From a candidate division TM6 bacterium GW2011_GWF2_28_16 (GTDB lineage Bacteria > Babelota > Babeliae > Babelales > UASB340): a DNA stretch of 64,000 nt. This document shows positions 7,214 through 16,512 of this stretch, one piece after another. The first letter of the stretch is position 1, and every line of letters begins with the position of its first letter. Under the pieces are notes generated by a model that saw only the letters and a list, made by a program, of their open reading frames with translations, was not told the DNA's origin and did not search any database. The translations under genes were made by a program, and so were the position numbers. The stretch covers positions 294,012 to 358,011 of the forward strand of contig LBNX01000002.1 in the NCBI GenBank assembly GCA_000989185.1, read 5' to 3'.

Positions 7214-9397
7214 ATGAAACAGCTTTTTTTAAAAAAAGGAAATGTCTATTTAGAAGATGTTCCTGCTCCTGTTCTAGAAAGTAATAATATACTTGTTAAA
7301 GTTTATTACTCGTTTATAAGTTCGGGGACTGAACTTGCAGCAATAAGTGAATCAGAAAAAAATTTAATAGAAAGATTTGCTCAAAATAGTAATAAAAATA
7401 CCAACAAAATATTTGGTGCTGTAAAATCTGATGGGCCAATTGGTGCTTTTGCTTTAATAAAAAACAGATTAAATGCAGTTTCTAGTTTGGGATATGCTTG
7501 TTCTGGAAAAGTTATTGCAATTGGGGCTGATGTACAACGTTTTAAAGTAGGTGATTATGTAGCATGTGCCGGTGCTAATATTGCCAATCATGCAGAATAT
7601 ATTTCTGTTCCTGTAAAATTAGCAACAAAAGTATTAAATAAAAACAATTTAAAACAAGCAAGTTTAACAACCATAGGTGCAATTGCAATGCAGGGTGTTA
7701 GACGTGCTAATTTGGCATTAGGTGAAACTGTGGTTGTTTTGGGCTTGGGTTTAATAGGCCAAATTACTGCACAACTTTGTAAGCTTGCTGGATGCAAAGT
7801 TTTTGGTATAGACATAGAACCTTCTAGATTGGAAACGGCTAGACAGAATGGCATAGATTTTGTGTTAGATGCAAATAGTGCAGTTGCAGATCAAATTAAT
7901 TTTTTTACTAATCATAAAGGTGTTGATGCAACAATAATAACCGCTACAGGTGATAGTGGTATAATTAATAGTGCCATGCAATATACTCGCAGAAAAGGTA
8001 GAGTAGTTTTGGTTGGCAATGTAGATATTAATTTTGATAGAAATCCTTTTTATTCTAAAGAAATAGATTTTTTAATTTCATGTTCTTATGGTCCAGGAAG
8101 ATATGATAATGATTATGAAAATAAAAATATTGATTATCCATATTCATATGTTCGTTGGACAGAAAACAGAAATATGGAATTATTTGTAGATTTTTTAGAA
8201 AATAAAAAATTAAAATTAGATTTTTTGATAGATCAAGAGTTTGATATAAATCAGCCTGAATCTGCTTATACTTACTTAGATAAGCAAAAAGGGCTTGGTG
8301 CATTATTTGCATTTGGCCAAGATCTTTCGTTAGACATTTTGAATGAAATTAAAAATTATAAAAATTTAGATACACAAAATTTATCTGTAATAAAATATTT
8401 ACCTCCAAAAAATAAAATACAAGTTGGTTTTGTTGGTGCTGGAGGTTTTGCCAAAGTAAAATTATTGCCAATATTATTTAAAAACAGATATGCAAAGCTA
8501 CATACTTTAATAGACAAAGATAATGCAAATTTATTAACTGTTGCTAAAACTTATAATGCTAAAAAGATAGGTAATATTGCTCAAAAAGCATTTAATGATG
8601 AAGATATTAATATGGTTGTAATAGCTACACCACATAAATATCATTTTGAACAATCATTAGAAGCTTTAAAAAATGGCAAAGCTGTTTTTGTCGAAAAACC
8701 TGCTGTTGTAAATTTTGAACAGTTATATAAACTCGAACAATTTTTTAAATTAAACCCAGATATTTATTATACTGTTGATTTTAATAGATCTTTTGCACCA
8801 TTTAATTTAATAATTAAAAATGTATTATCTAACAGAACTAATCCATTAATGATAAATTACAGAATTAATGCAGGCTATATAGCTCAAGATCATTGGGTTA
8901 ATGACAAAGAAAACGGTGGCAGAATTATAGGTGAAGCATGTCATATTTTTGATTTGTTTGGCTTTTTAACTGATGCGAGCCCTATATCTGTTAGTGTGCA
9001 ATCTATAAATGGTAATCATGATAGTTCAATTAATACAGATAATTTTGTAGCAACAGTTTTAATGTCTGATGGTTCTTGCTGTAATTTAATTTATTCTTCT
9101 TTGGGCAACCATGATATGGGCAAAGAAAATATGGAAATTTTATTCGATGGTAAGTCTATAGTAATGCAAGATTATAAAGTGTTAAAAGGTTTTGGCCTAC
9201 CAGCATCTTTTAATAGAACAGATAAATATCCAGATAAGGGACATCAATATATTTTTGATGAGTTTGTATTTAATGCAAGAATTGCAAATTCAAAGCAATT
9301 AATAAATTTAAAAAGAATTATAGATACCTCAAAGTTAGCTTTAACTGTAGATAAACTAGTTCGTAAAAACGGAGGTTTTGAGGTTTTTGAAAATTAA
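7214..9397 (+). CDS. Two-domain oxidoreductase: zinc-type alcohol dehydrogenase-like plus Gfo/Idh/MocA-like
   Basis: It has 727 residues. Residues 1 to about 365 resemble the medium-chain dehydrogenase/threonine dehydrogenase fold (SSGTELA near 37, VGDYVACAGA near 112, cofactor motif GLGLIGQ near 176). The structural zinc cysteines typical of that family are not evident. Residues from about 400 form a Gfo/Idh/MocA-type domain (VGFVGAGGFAKVKLLP, IATPHKYHF, EKPAV near 495, GEACHIFDLFGFL). Such fused proteins are known from surface-polysaccharide loci, where they are thought to modify a nucleotide sugar or glycan; the substrate here is unknown. It is co-directional with wecB-wecC after a 59-nt gap. 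Confidence 0.85.
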   Translation: MKQLFLKKGNVYLEDVPAPVLESNNILVKVYYSFISSGTELAAISESEKNLIERFAQNSNKNTNKIFGAVKSDGPIGAFALIKNRLNAVSSLGYACSGKVIAIGADVQRFKVGDYVACAGANIANHAEYISVPVKLATKVLNKNNLKQASLTTIGAIAMQGVRRANLALGETVVVLGLGLIGQITAQLCKLAGCKVFGIDIEPSRLETARQNGIDFVLDANSAVADQINFFTNHKGVDATIITATGDSGIINSAMQYTRRKGRVVLVGNVDINFDRNPFYSKEIDFLISCSYGPGRYDNDYENKNIDYPYSYVRWTENRNMELFVDFLENKKLKLDFLIDQEFDINQPESAYTYLDKQKGLGALFAFGQDLSLDILNEIKNYKNLDTQNLSVIKYLPPKNKIQVGFVGAGGFAKVKLLPILFKNRYAKLHTLIDKDNANLLTVAKTYNAKKIGNIAQKAFNDEDINMVVIATPHKYHFEQSLEALKNGKAVFVEKPAVVNFEQLYKLEQFFKLNPDIYYTVDFNRSFAPFNLIIKNVLSNRTNPLMINYRINAGYIAQDHWVNDKENGGRIIGEACHIFDLFGFLTDASPISVSVQSINGNHDSSINTDNFVATVLMSDGSCCNLIYSSLGNHDMGKENMEILFDGKSIVMQDYKVLKGFGLPASFNRTDKYPDKGHQYIFDEFVFNARIANSKQLINLKRIIDTSKLALTVDKLVRKNGGFEVFEN

Positions 9398-10850
9398 TAT
9401 TTGGAGCGAACATAAATGTTTTTTGATAATTTTATTTGTGTTCGCTTTTTTAATTAGATTTACTGTATTTAATTATTATTTAGGTAAAAATAATAATTAT
9501 TGGCAAGTTGACTCTAGTACTTATCACAAAATAGCCTGTGGCTTATTATCTGGTAATGGCTTTAGCACAAGTGATAATAATAATATTTATAAACAAAATT
9601 TTTACAGGCTTCCTGGTTACCCTGTTTTTTTAGCTAGTATTTATAAGCTATTTAATATAAATATTCGAGATACAAAAACTGTTTTATGGGCTCAAGTTAT
9701 TCTAGCTTCTTTTATTCCCATATTAATTTTTATATTAAGTTTAATTTTATTTCCCAATTATTTTTTAGCAGCAAAATTAGCGTCTCTTTATAGCTGTGTG
9801 CACTTAGGGCTTGTTTTGTATTCTGGCTTTTTTATGTCAGAGAGTTTATTTATATTTTTATTTTTAATATTTTTAATTTTATTTTTTAGAACAGTGTCTT
9901 GTGATTGTCATCCTGAACTTGTTTCAGGATCCAGAAATATAAGAAATCATAATAAAAACATATTTATATCAGGCCTGTTTTTAGGGTTTGCAGGTTTAGT
10001 TCGTCCAGTTGGGCATTATTTATTATTTTTATCTATAATATTAATAATTTTAAATAATTTTAATTTTAAAAATTATAAATTAAATATAAAAAATAATTTT
10101 AAAAAAGCTTTATATTTAATACTGGGTTTTATAATTATTGTTAGCCCTTGGCTTGTTCGTAATTATATTTATCAGGGTAAAAGCTTTTTTCATACTTTAC
10201 CTGGTGGGCATTTTTTAAACTTTGCTGCTGCACGTAGTGCCATGCTTGAACAAAATTGTGATTATAATAAAGCTAAAGTTTATTTACAAAATAAAATTAA
10301 AATTTTAGCTCAAGAACAAAAAGATAAATTAAATCGCGATTTAAACGAGATAGAATATTGTGATTTACAGCTTAATTTGGCTATACAATATTTTAAAAAG
10401 TATCCATTAATAACTATAAAAAATTTTTTAATAGATATATTTAGAACTAGTTTTTCTTTATACTCTTCTGAGATTTTATATCTTGAAAATAATAGAAATA
10501 ATATTGATTATTTTTCGAATAAAAGAACTGTATTTAGTTTAGTTAAGCGTTATTTAGTTCCAGAGACTAAAAATATTGATTTAAAATTATTAATTTATTT
10601 CGAGATAATTTTAAATTTGTTTATTTGGCTTGGGGTGTTGGGTGCGTGTGTCATCCCGAGCCTGACCGTCGTAGCCTTTGGCGAAGACTGGTGCAAGGAC
10701 CCGGGATCTCTATTCTCCCCGTTCGCTTTTATTTTATTATTTTTAGTTATAGGCTTAGCTGGAGGGTATGCGAGAATGCGTTTGCCGGCAGAGCCATTAT
10801 TAATAATTTTGGCATTTAATTTTTATAGTAAAAAACATGCAAATTTTTAA
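9387..10850 (+). CDS. GT39/ArnT-like polytopic glycosyltransferase, DS-family copy 1 (with two palindromic insertions)
   Basis: A membrane glycosyltransferase of about 487 residues, expected to transfer a sugar from a polyprenyl-phosphate carrier on the outer face of the inner membrane. After the first membrane helix comes the acidic loop NNYWQVDSSTYHKIA with the conserved Asp, then YRLPGYPVFLA, FMSESLF, GLVRPVGHY and the C-terminal YARMRLPAEPL; all eight DS-family members share these. It carries two palindrome insertions: CHPELVSGS (9906-9934) and a longer one near the C-terminus (10649-10709), both between membrane helices. There is no ATG in frame. TTG at 9387 is 11 nt from GGAGG (9371-9375) and is preferred to TTG at 9378, which is only 2 nt away. 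It overlaps the previous gene. Confidence 0.82.
   Translation: MKINIWSEHKCFLIILFVFAFLIRFTVFNYYLGKNNNYWQVDSSTYHKIACGLLSGNGFSTSDNNNIYKQNFYRLPGYPVFLASIYKLFNINIRDTKTVLWAQVILASFIPILIFILSLILFPNYFLAAKLASLYSCVHLGLVLYSGFFMSESLFIFLFLIFLILFFRTVSCDCHPELVSGSRNIRNHNKNIFISGLFLGFAGLVRPVGHYLLFLSIILIILNNFNFKNYKLNIKNNFKKALYLILGFIIIVSPWLVRNYIYQGKSFFHTLPGGHFLNFAAARSAMLEQNCDYNKAKVYLQNKIKILAQEQKDKLNRDLNEIEYCDLQLNLAIQYFKKYPLITIKNFLIDIFRTSFSLYSSEILYLENNRNNIDYFSNKRTVFSLVKRYLVPETKNIDLKLLIYFEIILNLFIWLGVLGACVIPSLTVVAFGEDWCKDPGSLFSPFAFILLFLVIGLAGGYARMRLPAEPLLIILAFNFYSKKHANF
9841..10130 (+). repeat. Near-identical block shared with 11258-11547 (copy A)
   Basis: Aligned without gaps at a constant offset of 1417 nt, this block differs from 11258-11547 at only scattered positions. 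It covers the palindrome insertion and the flanking GLVRPVGHY region of DS-family copies 1 and 2. Sequence outside the block has diverged much more, so it points to recent duplication or gene conversion. Confidence 0.8.
9906..9934 (+). repeat. Short palindromic repeat inside a coding sequence
   Basis: Stem ATCCTGAA/TTCAGGAT (9910-9917, 9923-9930), loop CTTGT, flanks TGTC and CCAG. Translated in frame as CHPELVSGS within a loop of the GT39-like protein. Most paralogues lack the segment, so it is an insertion. Confidence 0.85.
10649..10709 (+). repeat. Long-form palindromic repeat inside a coding sequence
   Basis: Outer arms TGTCATCCCG and CCCGGGATCT enclose about 40 nt that include GTAGCCTTTGGCGAAGAC. 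It is read in frame as VIPSLTVVAFGEDW..DPGSL between the last two membrane helices of DS-family copy 1. It is far richer in G+C than its surroundings and absent from the paralogues. Confidence 0.7.
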
Positions 10851-12255
10851 TTTAATTAAAAAAAATTATAAGTTTTTAATATTTATATTTTTATTATCTT
10901 ATTTATTAAGATTATTTTTATTTAATTTATTTTTAAGTAAAAATGAAAATTATATAACTGCAGATTCTGGCGCATATAAAGAGTTTGCTTTAAAAATAGC
11001 TCAAATAAATAATATAAAAGATAATTTTTATAGGCTCCCTGGATACCCTGTTTTTTTAGCTATATTTTATAAATTATTTAATAATCAAGATAAAATAGCT
11101 TTATATATTCAAATATTTTTATCTAGTTTTATTCCCATATTAATATTTATATTAAGTTTAATTATATTTCCCAATATTATTCTTGTGGCAAAATTATCAG
11201 CTTTATTAAGTGCTATTAATGTTGGGTTTAATATATTTTCTGGGCTTTTAATGTCAGAGAGTTTATTTATATTTTTATTTTTAATATTTATAATTTTATT
11301 TTTTAGAACAGCGTCTTGTGACTGTCATCCTGAACTTGTTTCAGGATCCAGAAATATAATACATCATAATAAAAACATATTTTTTGCTGGCCTATTTTTA
11401 GGTTTTGCAGGCCTAGTTCGTCCTGTTGGGCATTATTTATTATTTTTATCTATATTATTAATAATTTTAAATAATTTAAATTTTAAAAATTATAAATTAA
11501 ATATAAAAAATAATTTCAAAAAAATTTTATATTTAATACTGGGTTTTACTATAATAACAGGCCCATTATTAATAAAAAATTATATATATACTGGGCATTT
11601 ATTCTTTCACACTTTGCCAGGTAAGCATTTTTTGTATCATAGTGCTGCTAATATAGTTATGAAAACAGAAAATTTAGATTATGGGCAAGCTAAACAAAAG
11701 CTAGTAATTCTTTTAAATAGTGAAATTAAAGAGCTTGAGAACAAAAAAAATATTACTGAGATAGAAACTTGTATAATCGCTGAAAAAATAGCTTATAAAT
11801 ATATTTTTAGTCACTCAATAATTTTTATAAAACATGCTATAACAAATATTTTAAAAACAGCATTTAGGCCATTTAGCGAAGAATTTTTGTTTATTCAAGA
11901 AAAAAATAATATTAACAATAATTTAAGTAATAATATAAATAGATATTATTTAAACTTAATACCCATATTAAATAATAAATATTTAAATTTAATATTAATT
12001 TTCGAATTAATTTATATATTTTTTATATTTATTGGGTTTATATTATTTTTTATAAATTTTATTATTAATAAAAATATATTTAATGATATAAATATTTTAA
12101 GTTTTATATTTTTATTTATATTTTTATCTCTAGCTTCTGGATTTGCGCGTTTACGTTTGCCAGTAGAGGGACTTATTATAATTTTGGTTGTACGTGCGTA
12201 TGCGCTTGGCTATATTAGGTGTAATTTATGCTTAAAAAAGAAACATATTTTTTAA
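10837..12255 (+). CDS. GT39/ArnT-like polytopic glycosyltransferase, DS-family copy 2
   Basis: It has 472 residues and many membrane helices. The acidic first loop reads NYITADSGAYKEFA, followed by YRLPGYPVFLAIFYKLF, LMSESLF, GLVRPVGHY, FFHTLPGKHFL and [11 protein letters not shown]. It holds the same in-frame CHPELVSGS insertion as copy 1 at the equivalent place, within the near-identical 290-nt block, so the insertion came before the duplication or was copied by conversion. The start ATG lies 14 nt inside copy 1. The last 28 nt overlap copy 3. Donor and acceptor are unknown. Confidence 0.82.
   Translation: MQIFNLIKKNYKFLIFIFLLSYLLRLFLFNLFLSKNENYITADSGAYKEFALKIAQINNIKDNFYRLPGYPVFLAIFYKLFNNQDKIALYIQIFLSSFIPILIFILSLIIFPNIILVAKLSALLSAINVGFNIFSGLLMSESLFIFLFLIFIILFFRTASCDCHPELVSGSRNIIHHNKNIFFAGLFLGFAGLVRPVGHYLLFLSILLIILNNLNFKNYKLNIKNNFKKILYLILGFTIITGPLLIKNYIYTGHLFFHTLPGKHFLYHSAANIVMKTENLDYGQAKQKLVILLNSEIKELENKKNITEIETCIIAEKIAYKYIFSHSIIFIKHAITNILKTAFRPFSEEFLFIQEKNNINNNLSNNINRYYLNLIPILNNKYLNLILIFELIYIFFIFIGFILFFINFIINKNIFNDINILSFIFLFIFLSLASGFARLRLPVEGLIIILVVRAYALGYIRCNLCLKKKHIF
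11258..11547 (+). repeat. Near-identical block shared with 9841-10130 (copy B)
   Basis: Partner of the block at 9841-10130 at a constant 1417-nt offset, including the CHPELVSGS palindrome. It marks recent duplication or gene conversion between adjacent glycosyltransferase genes. Confidence 0.8.
11323..11351 (+). repeat. Short palindromic repeat inside a coding sequence
   Basis: Identical to the copy at 9906-9934 over the whole 29 nt, and again read as CHPELVSGS. It sits at the same position of the paralogous protein. Confidence 0.85.
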
Positions 12256-13580
12256 TTTTTATATTTATATTTTCTTTTTTATTAAGAGCGTTATTTTTTA
12301 TAAGCTTTTTGAATAAAGACAAAAATTATTTTACTGGTGATTGGAACGATTATAATACTGTTGCATTACAAATTTATGAAAACAATAAAATTGCAAACTC
12401 TTCTGGAGAACCTCAGTTTTTACGTTTGCCATTATATCCAATATTTTTGGGTTTAAATTATAAATTATTTGGTAAAGAATCGCCCAAAACTCTTTGGGTA
12501 CAAATATTTTTAGCATCTTTTATACCTGTATTAATTTATATTTTAGCGCAATTAATTTTTAATAACTTTTTTGTCTCTTGTTTATCAAGTTTTATTTCTA
12601 GTGTGCATCTGGGCTATATATTTTTTTCTGGGATATTAATGTCAGAGAGTTTATTTTTAATATTATTTTTATTATTTTTAATATTATTTTTTAAAAATAA
12701 TTTTTTTTATTCTGGGCTAACGTTGGGCTTAGCTTCGCTTGTTCGCCCTGTAGGGTTATATTTAATAATACTTTCTATATTTATTATTTTTTTAAAAAAA
12801 TATAATTTAAAAATTAAATTTAAAAATATATTTAAATTATTTATATCTTGGTTACTAGTTATTTCACCTTGGGTATTAAGAAATTATTTATTAACAGGGT
12901 TTATATTTTTAACGTCATTTTCTGGTCAGCATTTTTATACTTTTACGGCAAATTATATTTATGCAAATGTGAATAAAGTTGATTATGTAAAGGCAAAACA
13001 AGATTTACAAAATATTGCTAGTAAAAAAATAAAAATTTTAGAGAATAATAAAAATAGAAGATTATATTGTATAGAAAAGTGTAAAATATACGAAAATTTA
13101 AGTATTAATTATATTTTAAAACACCCAGGTTTATTTATAAAACACGCTAGTATAAATATTTTAAAAACTATGCTTTTCCCATTTTTTACAGAGTTATATT
13201 ACGTAAAAGATTTTAATGATACTTTTGCTTGCCCAGCAAATAATTTAAAAGAAGCTTTTAGTAAATTTTATATACCAAAGAGTGATAATTTATTTTTATT
13301 AATTTATATGTATCTAGATTTATTAATATTTTTGTTTTTATTTATAGGCTTTTGCGGATTTATAATTTTAATTATTATTAATAATAATTTTTTAAAATAT
13401 CTAGATATATTTTTAATTTATTTATTATTTATTTTTATTACTTTAGCTTGTGGATATCCAAGATTACGATTGCCTGTAGAGGGGTTTATTATAATTTTGG
13501 CGTCTTATTTTTACAATAAAATATATCTAAAATTTTACCATTTTGGCGTTCTATCGAATATACGTGATCATAAAAATTAA
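12228..13580 (+). CDS. GT39/ArnT-like polytopic glycosyltransferase, DS-family copy 3
   Basis: It has 450 residues. The acidic loop reads NYFTGDWNDYNTVA (Asp kept, Ser replaced by Trp), with LRLPLYPIFLG, LMSESLF, SLVRPVGLYL and YPRLRLPVEGF. The palindrome insertion seen in copies 1 and 2 is absent: FFKNNFFYSG runs straight on. The last 92 nt overlap, tail to tail, the minus-strand GT39-like gene, so the final residues after FYNK are translated from DNA that also encodes the other protein's end. Confidence 0.82.
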   Translation: MLKKETYFLIFIFIFSFLLRALFFISFLNKDKNYFTGDWNDYNTVALQIYENNKIANSSGEPQFLRLPLYPIFLGLNYKLFGKESPKTLWVQIFLASFIPVLIYILAQLIFNNFFVSCLSSFISSVHLGYIFFSGILMSESLFLILFLLFLILFFKNNFFYSGLTLGLASLVRPVGLYLIILSIFIIFLKKYNLKIKFKNIFKLFISWLLVISPWVLRNYLLTGFIFLTSFSGQHFYTFTANYIYANVNKVDYVKAKQDLQNIASKKIKILENNKNRRLYCIEKCKIYENLSINYILKHPGLFIKHASINILKTMLFPFFTELYYVKDFNDTFACPANNLKEAFSKFYIPKSDNLFLLIYMYLDLLIFLFLFIGFCGFIILIIINNNFLKYLDIFLIYLLFIFITLACGYPRLRLPVEGFIIILASYFYNKIYLKFYHFGVLSNIRDHKN

Positions 13581-15153
13581 TATTATTAATTAGGGGTATA
13601 AGTTCTTGAATTGTTGGGAATTTTTCGTAATCTAGTCTACATTCTCTTCTGGGTATATTAATAATATAGCTGTTATTTGGGATATTATTTTTATCAAAAT
13701 CTATAAATTTTAGATCTTTTCTTAAGTCATAAAAATAAAAAGTATCTTTATCAAAGTAATTTAATAAAGGTGAAGTTATATTTGCGTTTAAATTTGCATT
13801 TTTATTTAACCAGTTAATACCGGATCTTAAAGAGTTTAGCCAATAATCACAACTAAAAGGGATATTTTTATCTTGGGCGCCATTAAGGCCGCCGGTAAAA
13901 TAATTATAAAAAGTAGTTTGATATGGGTGAGTTTCTATTAAGTTATAAATATTTGTAAAAAAAATTATAAAAAATAAAAATATACTTAAAAATATTTTAT
14001 TTATTTTAAATTTATTATTTATAAAATTAGCGAGCTCTTTTATGCCAATAGCTGTAATTATAGAAAATGGCACTATAAATATTAAAAAATGTCTTAGCCC
14101 ATCATAATGATTAACTTTGGGTAAACAGTGTCTTAAAACGGGAAATAGCACCCAAATTAAGAGTAATAAATTAAATTTATATTTATGCTTATTAAATAAT
14201 ATAAATATAAAACCCAGTATAAAAAAAACTAAAATTAATATTGGTGTAGTGTAATAAATTTGTTTTATAGAGTATAAATTCCAGCCCAAACTTATATCAG
14301 AGCCAATGCCTACGCAATATCTAAATAGTGAAATAAAAAATATTGGGGCTTTATCAAAGAAGTCTCGAGAATTATTATAAGCCCATGGCTGTAATGGCGG
14401 AAACAAACTTATAAAGATAAAAAAACTTATTAAAGCTCCCAGAAAATAATTAATTATAGTGCGTATTTTTATACAAGAGTTATTTTTTATTAAAGTAATA
14501 ATATTTTTAAATTGCCACAAAAATAATATTATTGGTATTAAAAGTGCATCCATTTTTGTAGCTAGTGCAAAGCCAAAAAATATAAAACTTAAGTATAAAA
14601 ATTTTGCTTTTTCATTAATTATAAATTCTACAAAATATATAATAGTAATCGTAAAAAATATAATTTCTGGAATATCTTTTATATTATTAAAAGTGTGCCC
14701 AAAAAATCTTGGTATAGTTAATAAAATTAATATAGAGCTTAAAGCTATAAAATTCCCCCAGTATTTTTGTAAAAAAAAGAAAAATATAAAAATAAATATT
14801 AATAATAATATTAAAATTATTATATGATGCGCATCTATTGGGTTTAATATATGTAATTTTTCATAAAATAATTTGCATGATATAGCAGATAAAATATTTT
14901 CGAGCGAAAATATCATGTATGGGATTTTTTTTGCTACAGCGTTATATTCTTTTGGATGCTCGTTTAATTCTGGAATATTATCTTGAAAATCTAAATGCCC
15001 TGTTTGATAATAGTTTAAATATTTATGACCTATTCCAAAATTGACAGGTTCGTCTAAAGTTATACCATAGTCTTTGAGTAAAAAGATGCTAGATACAAAG
15101 TAAGTTGTAGCTATACAGAGTAGTAATAATAAAATTAATTTAGTTTTGTTCAT
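13489..15153 (-). CDS. GT39-like polytopic glycosyltransferase (TLDE type)
   Basis: A polytopic protein of 554 residues, distinct from the DS-family. After the first helix comes GITLDEPVNFG with an acidic pair at Asp34-Glu35, the position of the catalytic acid in PMT/GT39 enzymes. IPRFFGHTFNNIKDIPE near residue 165 resembles the PR.FGH..N.KD.P signature of a known GT39-like group. The C-terminal periplasmic part has YNYFTGGLNGAQ and ends DHVYSIERQNGKILDIFY. It is the only minus-strand gene in this part of the locus. Its start codon shares the palindrome CATG with the start of the next, divergent gene, and its end overlaps copy 3 by 92 nt. Confidence 0.82.
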   Translation of the reverse strand: MNKTKLILLLLLCIATTYFVSSIFLLKDYGITLDEPVNFGIGHKYLNYYQTGHLDFQDNIPELNEHPKEYNAVAKKIPYMIFSLENILSAISCKLFYEKLHILNPIDAHHIIILILLLIFIFIFFFFLQKYWGNFIALSSILILLTIPRFFGHTFNNIKDIPEIIFFTITIIYFVEFIINEKAKFLYLSFIFFGFALATKMDALLIPIILFLWQFKNIITLIKNNSCIKIRTIINYFLGALISFFIFISLFPPLQPWAYNNSRDFFDKAPIFFISLFRYCVGIGSDISLGWNLYSIKQIYYTTPILILVFFILGFIFILFNKHKYKFNLLLLIWVLFPVLRHCLPKVNHYDGLRHFLIFIVPFSIITAIGIKELANFINNKFKINKIFLSIFLFFIIFFTNIYNLIETHPYQTTFYNYFTGGLNGAQDKNIPFSCDYWLNSLRSGINWLNKNANLNANITSPLLNYFDKDTFYFYDLRKDLKFIDFDKNNIPNNSYIINIPRRECRLDYEKFPTIQELIPLINNINFYDHVYSIERQNGKILDIFYCKNKTPKL

Positions 15154-16510
15154 GAGTATTAAAAAATTTTTATTAATTATTTGGGTTACTTCAATAATAT
15201 TTCAGTATTTATTTTTTAATTTTTTTGTAAACAAAAATAATAATCATATGGTTTGTACAGACTCAAGCGAATATATTGCAATATCTAAAAGTATTTACAA
15301 TAATTGTGAAATTAAAAAAGAAGATGGAGATTTTAATTTTAGGCGCCTGCCTGGGTATCCAGCGTTTTTAAGTTTATGTTATAAATTACTTGGTCAAGAT
15401 AATATCAAAAAAGCTTTATATATACAGGTATTTTTAGCCAGTTTTATACCCATATTAATTTTTATATTAAGTTTAGTAATATTCCCTAATAATTTATTAC
15501 TTGCGCAATTAAGTGCAATTTTTTCTTTATTTAATTTGGGCTTTTATGTTTATTCGGGCGTAGTTTTGTCTGATATTTTATTTTTAATATTATTTTTAAT
15601 TTTTTTAATATTATTTTATAAAAATAAATATTTTCTTTCAGGTGTAATTTTGGGTTTAGCATCGCTTGTGCGCCCTGTAGGGGTATATTTAATAATAATA
15701 ATTTCTATAATTATAATTTTATTTAAAAAGTTTAATTTTAAATTAAAAATAAAAAATATATTTAAAATTTTTATACCCTGGGTATTAATAATTTCCCCCT
15801 GGTTATTGCGCAATTTTTTATTAACAGGTGCATTATTTTTTCATACTTTACCAGGTATTCACTTTTTAATTTATACAGCTGCTTATATTAAAAGTGATAT
15901 AGAAAAAATAGAATATTACGAAGCTAAAAATATTTTATTAAACAAATGGGAACATGATAATCAAAAAGCAGGGCTTTTAGAAAATAATATAAATTACGAT
16001 ATAAAGTCTTGTAATATAGCTGAAAATATCACGAAAAAATATATATTAAATAATAAAATTTTATTTTTAAAATACAGTTTAATAAATATATTTAAAACTA
16101 TATTTTCGTTGCATTCAGGTACGCTTATTTATTGGGATTCTCAAGAATTACCAAATTATACCAGTAAAACTAGCTTTTTAGATAAAATTAAGCGATTTTT
16201 ATTTCCAAAAATAAATAATAAATTTTTATATTTTATTATTTATTTAGAAATTTTATTTTTATTTTTATTATTACTTGGTTTTAGTTTATTTATTTTAAAA
16301 ATTTTATATTATAAAAAAAATTTAAATTTAATTTTAAATATCTTATTATTTGTGCTTTTATTTGTTTCTATTACGCTTGCTTATGGATGTGCACGTTTAA
16401 GATTGCCCGTAGAAATATTTTTAATATTATTTGCAGTTAGTTATTGGCTTGAAAATTTTAATAATATTTTAAAAAAGTTAAAATTTAAAAATAATAAAAA
16501 AGGGGCTTAG
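15152..16510 (+). CDS. GT39/ArnT-like polytopic glycosyltransferase, DS-family copy 4
   Basis: It has 452 residues from the ATG at 15152 (a TTG two codons earlier is less likely). Signature segments are [53 protein letters not shown] and [11 protein letters not shown]. No ribosome site is visible and there is no untranslated space: its ATG overlaps the start codon of the divergent gene within CATG. The flavoprotein gene follows after 2 nt, so the two are probably expressed together. Confidence 0.82.
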   Translation: MSIKKFLLIIWVTSIIFQYLFFNFFVNKNNNHMVCTDSSEYIAISKSIYNNCEIKKEDGDFNFRRLPGYPAFLSLCYKLLGQDNIKKALYIQVFLASFIPILIFILSLVIFPNNLLLAQLSAIFSLFNLGFYVYSGVVLSDILFLILFLIFLILFYKNKYFLSGVILGLASLVRPVGVYLIIIISIIIILFKKFNFKLKIKNIFKIFIPWVLIISPWLLRNFLLTGALFFHTLPGIHFLIYTAAYIKSDIEKIEYYEAKNILLNKWEHDNQKAGLLENNINYDIKSCNIAENITKKYILNNKILFLKYSLINIFKTIFSLHSGTLIYWDSQELPNYTSKTSFLDKIKRFLFPKINNKFLYFIIYLEILFLFLLLLGFSLFILKILYYKKNLNLILNILLFVLLFVSITLAYGCARLRLPVEIFLILFAVSYWLENFNNILKKLKFKNNKKGA

Positions 16511-16512
16511 TT

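Noticed and set aside
8055..8312. 85-codon minus-strand open frame inside the two-domain oxidoreductase
   Set aside because: Antisense shadow with no ribosome site and low-complexity His/Met/Tyr composition; the plus-strand protein is clear.
9906..9934. CHPELVSGS as sequencing contamination or a conserved protein motif
   Set aside because: The element occurs many times in both orientations and different frames with flanking genes intact, so contamination or a functional peptide does not fit.
10625..10819. A 64-codon open frame overlapping the end of DS-family copy 1
   Set aside because: It exists only because the G+C-rich palindrome opens a second frame. The frame of copy 1 continues into the conserved ARMRLPAE motif, so this one is a shadow.
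14459..14827. 122-codon plus-strand open frame inside the TLDE-type gene
   Set aside because: It is antisense to a well-supported polytopic protein; long antisense frames are common in such A+T-rich membrane genes.
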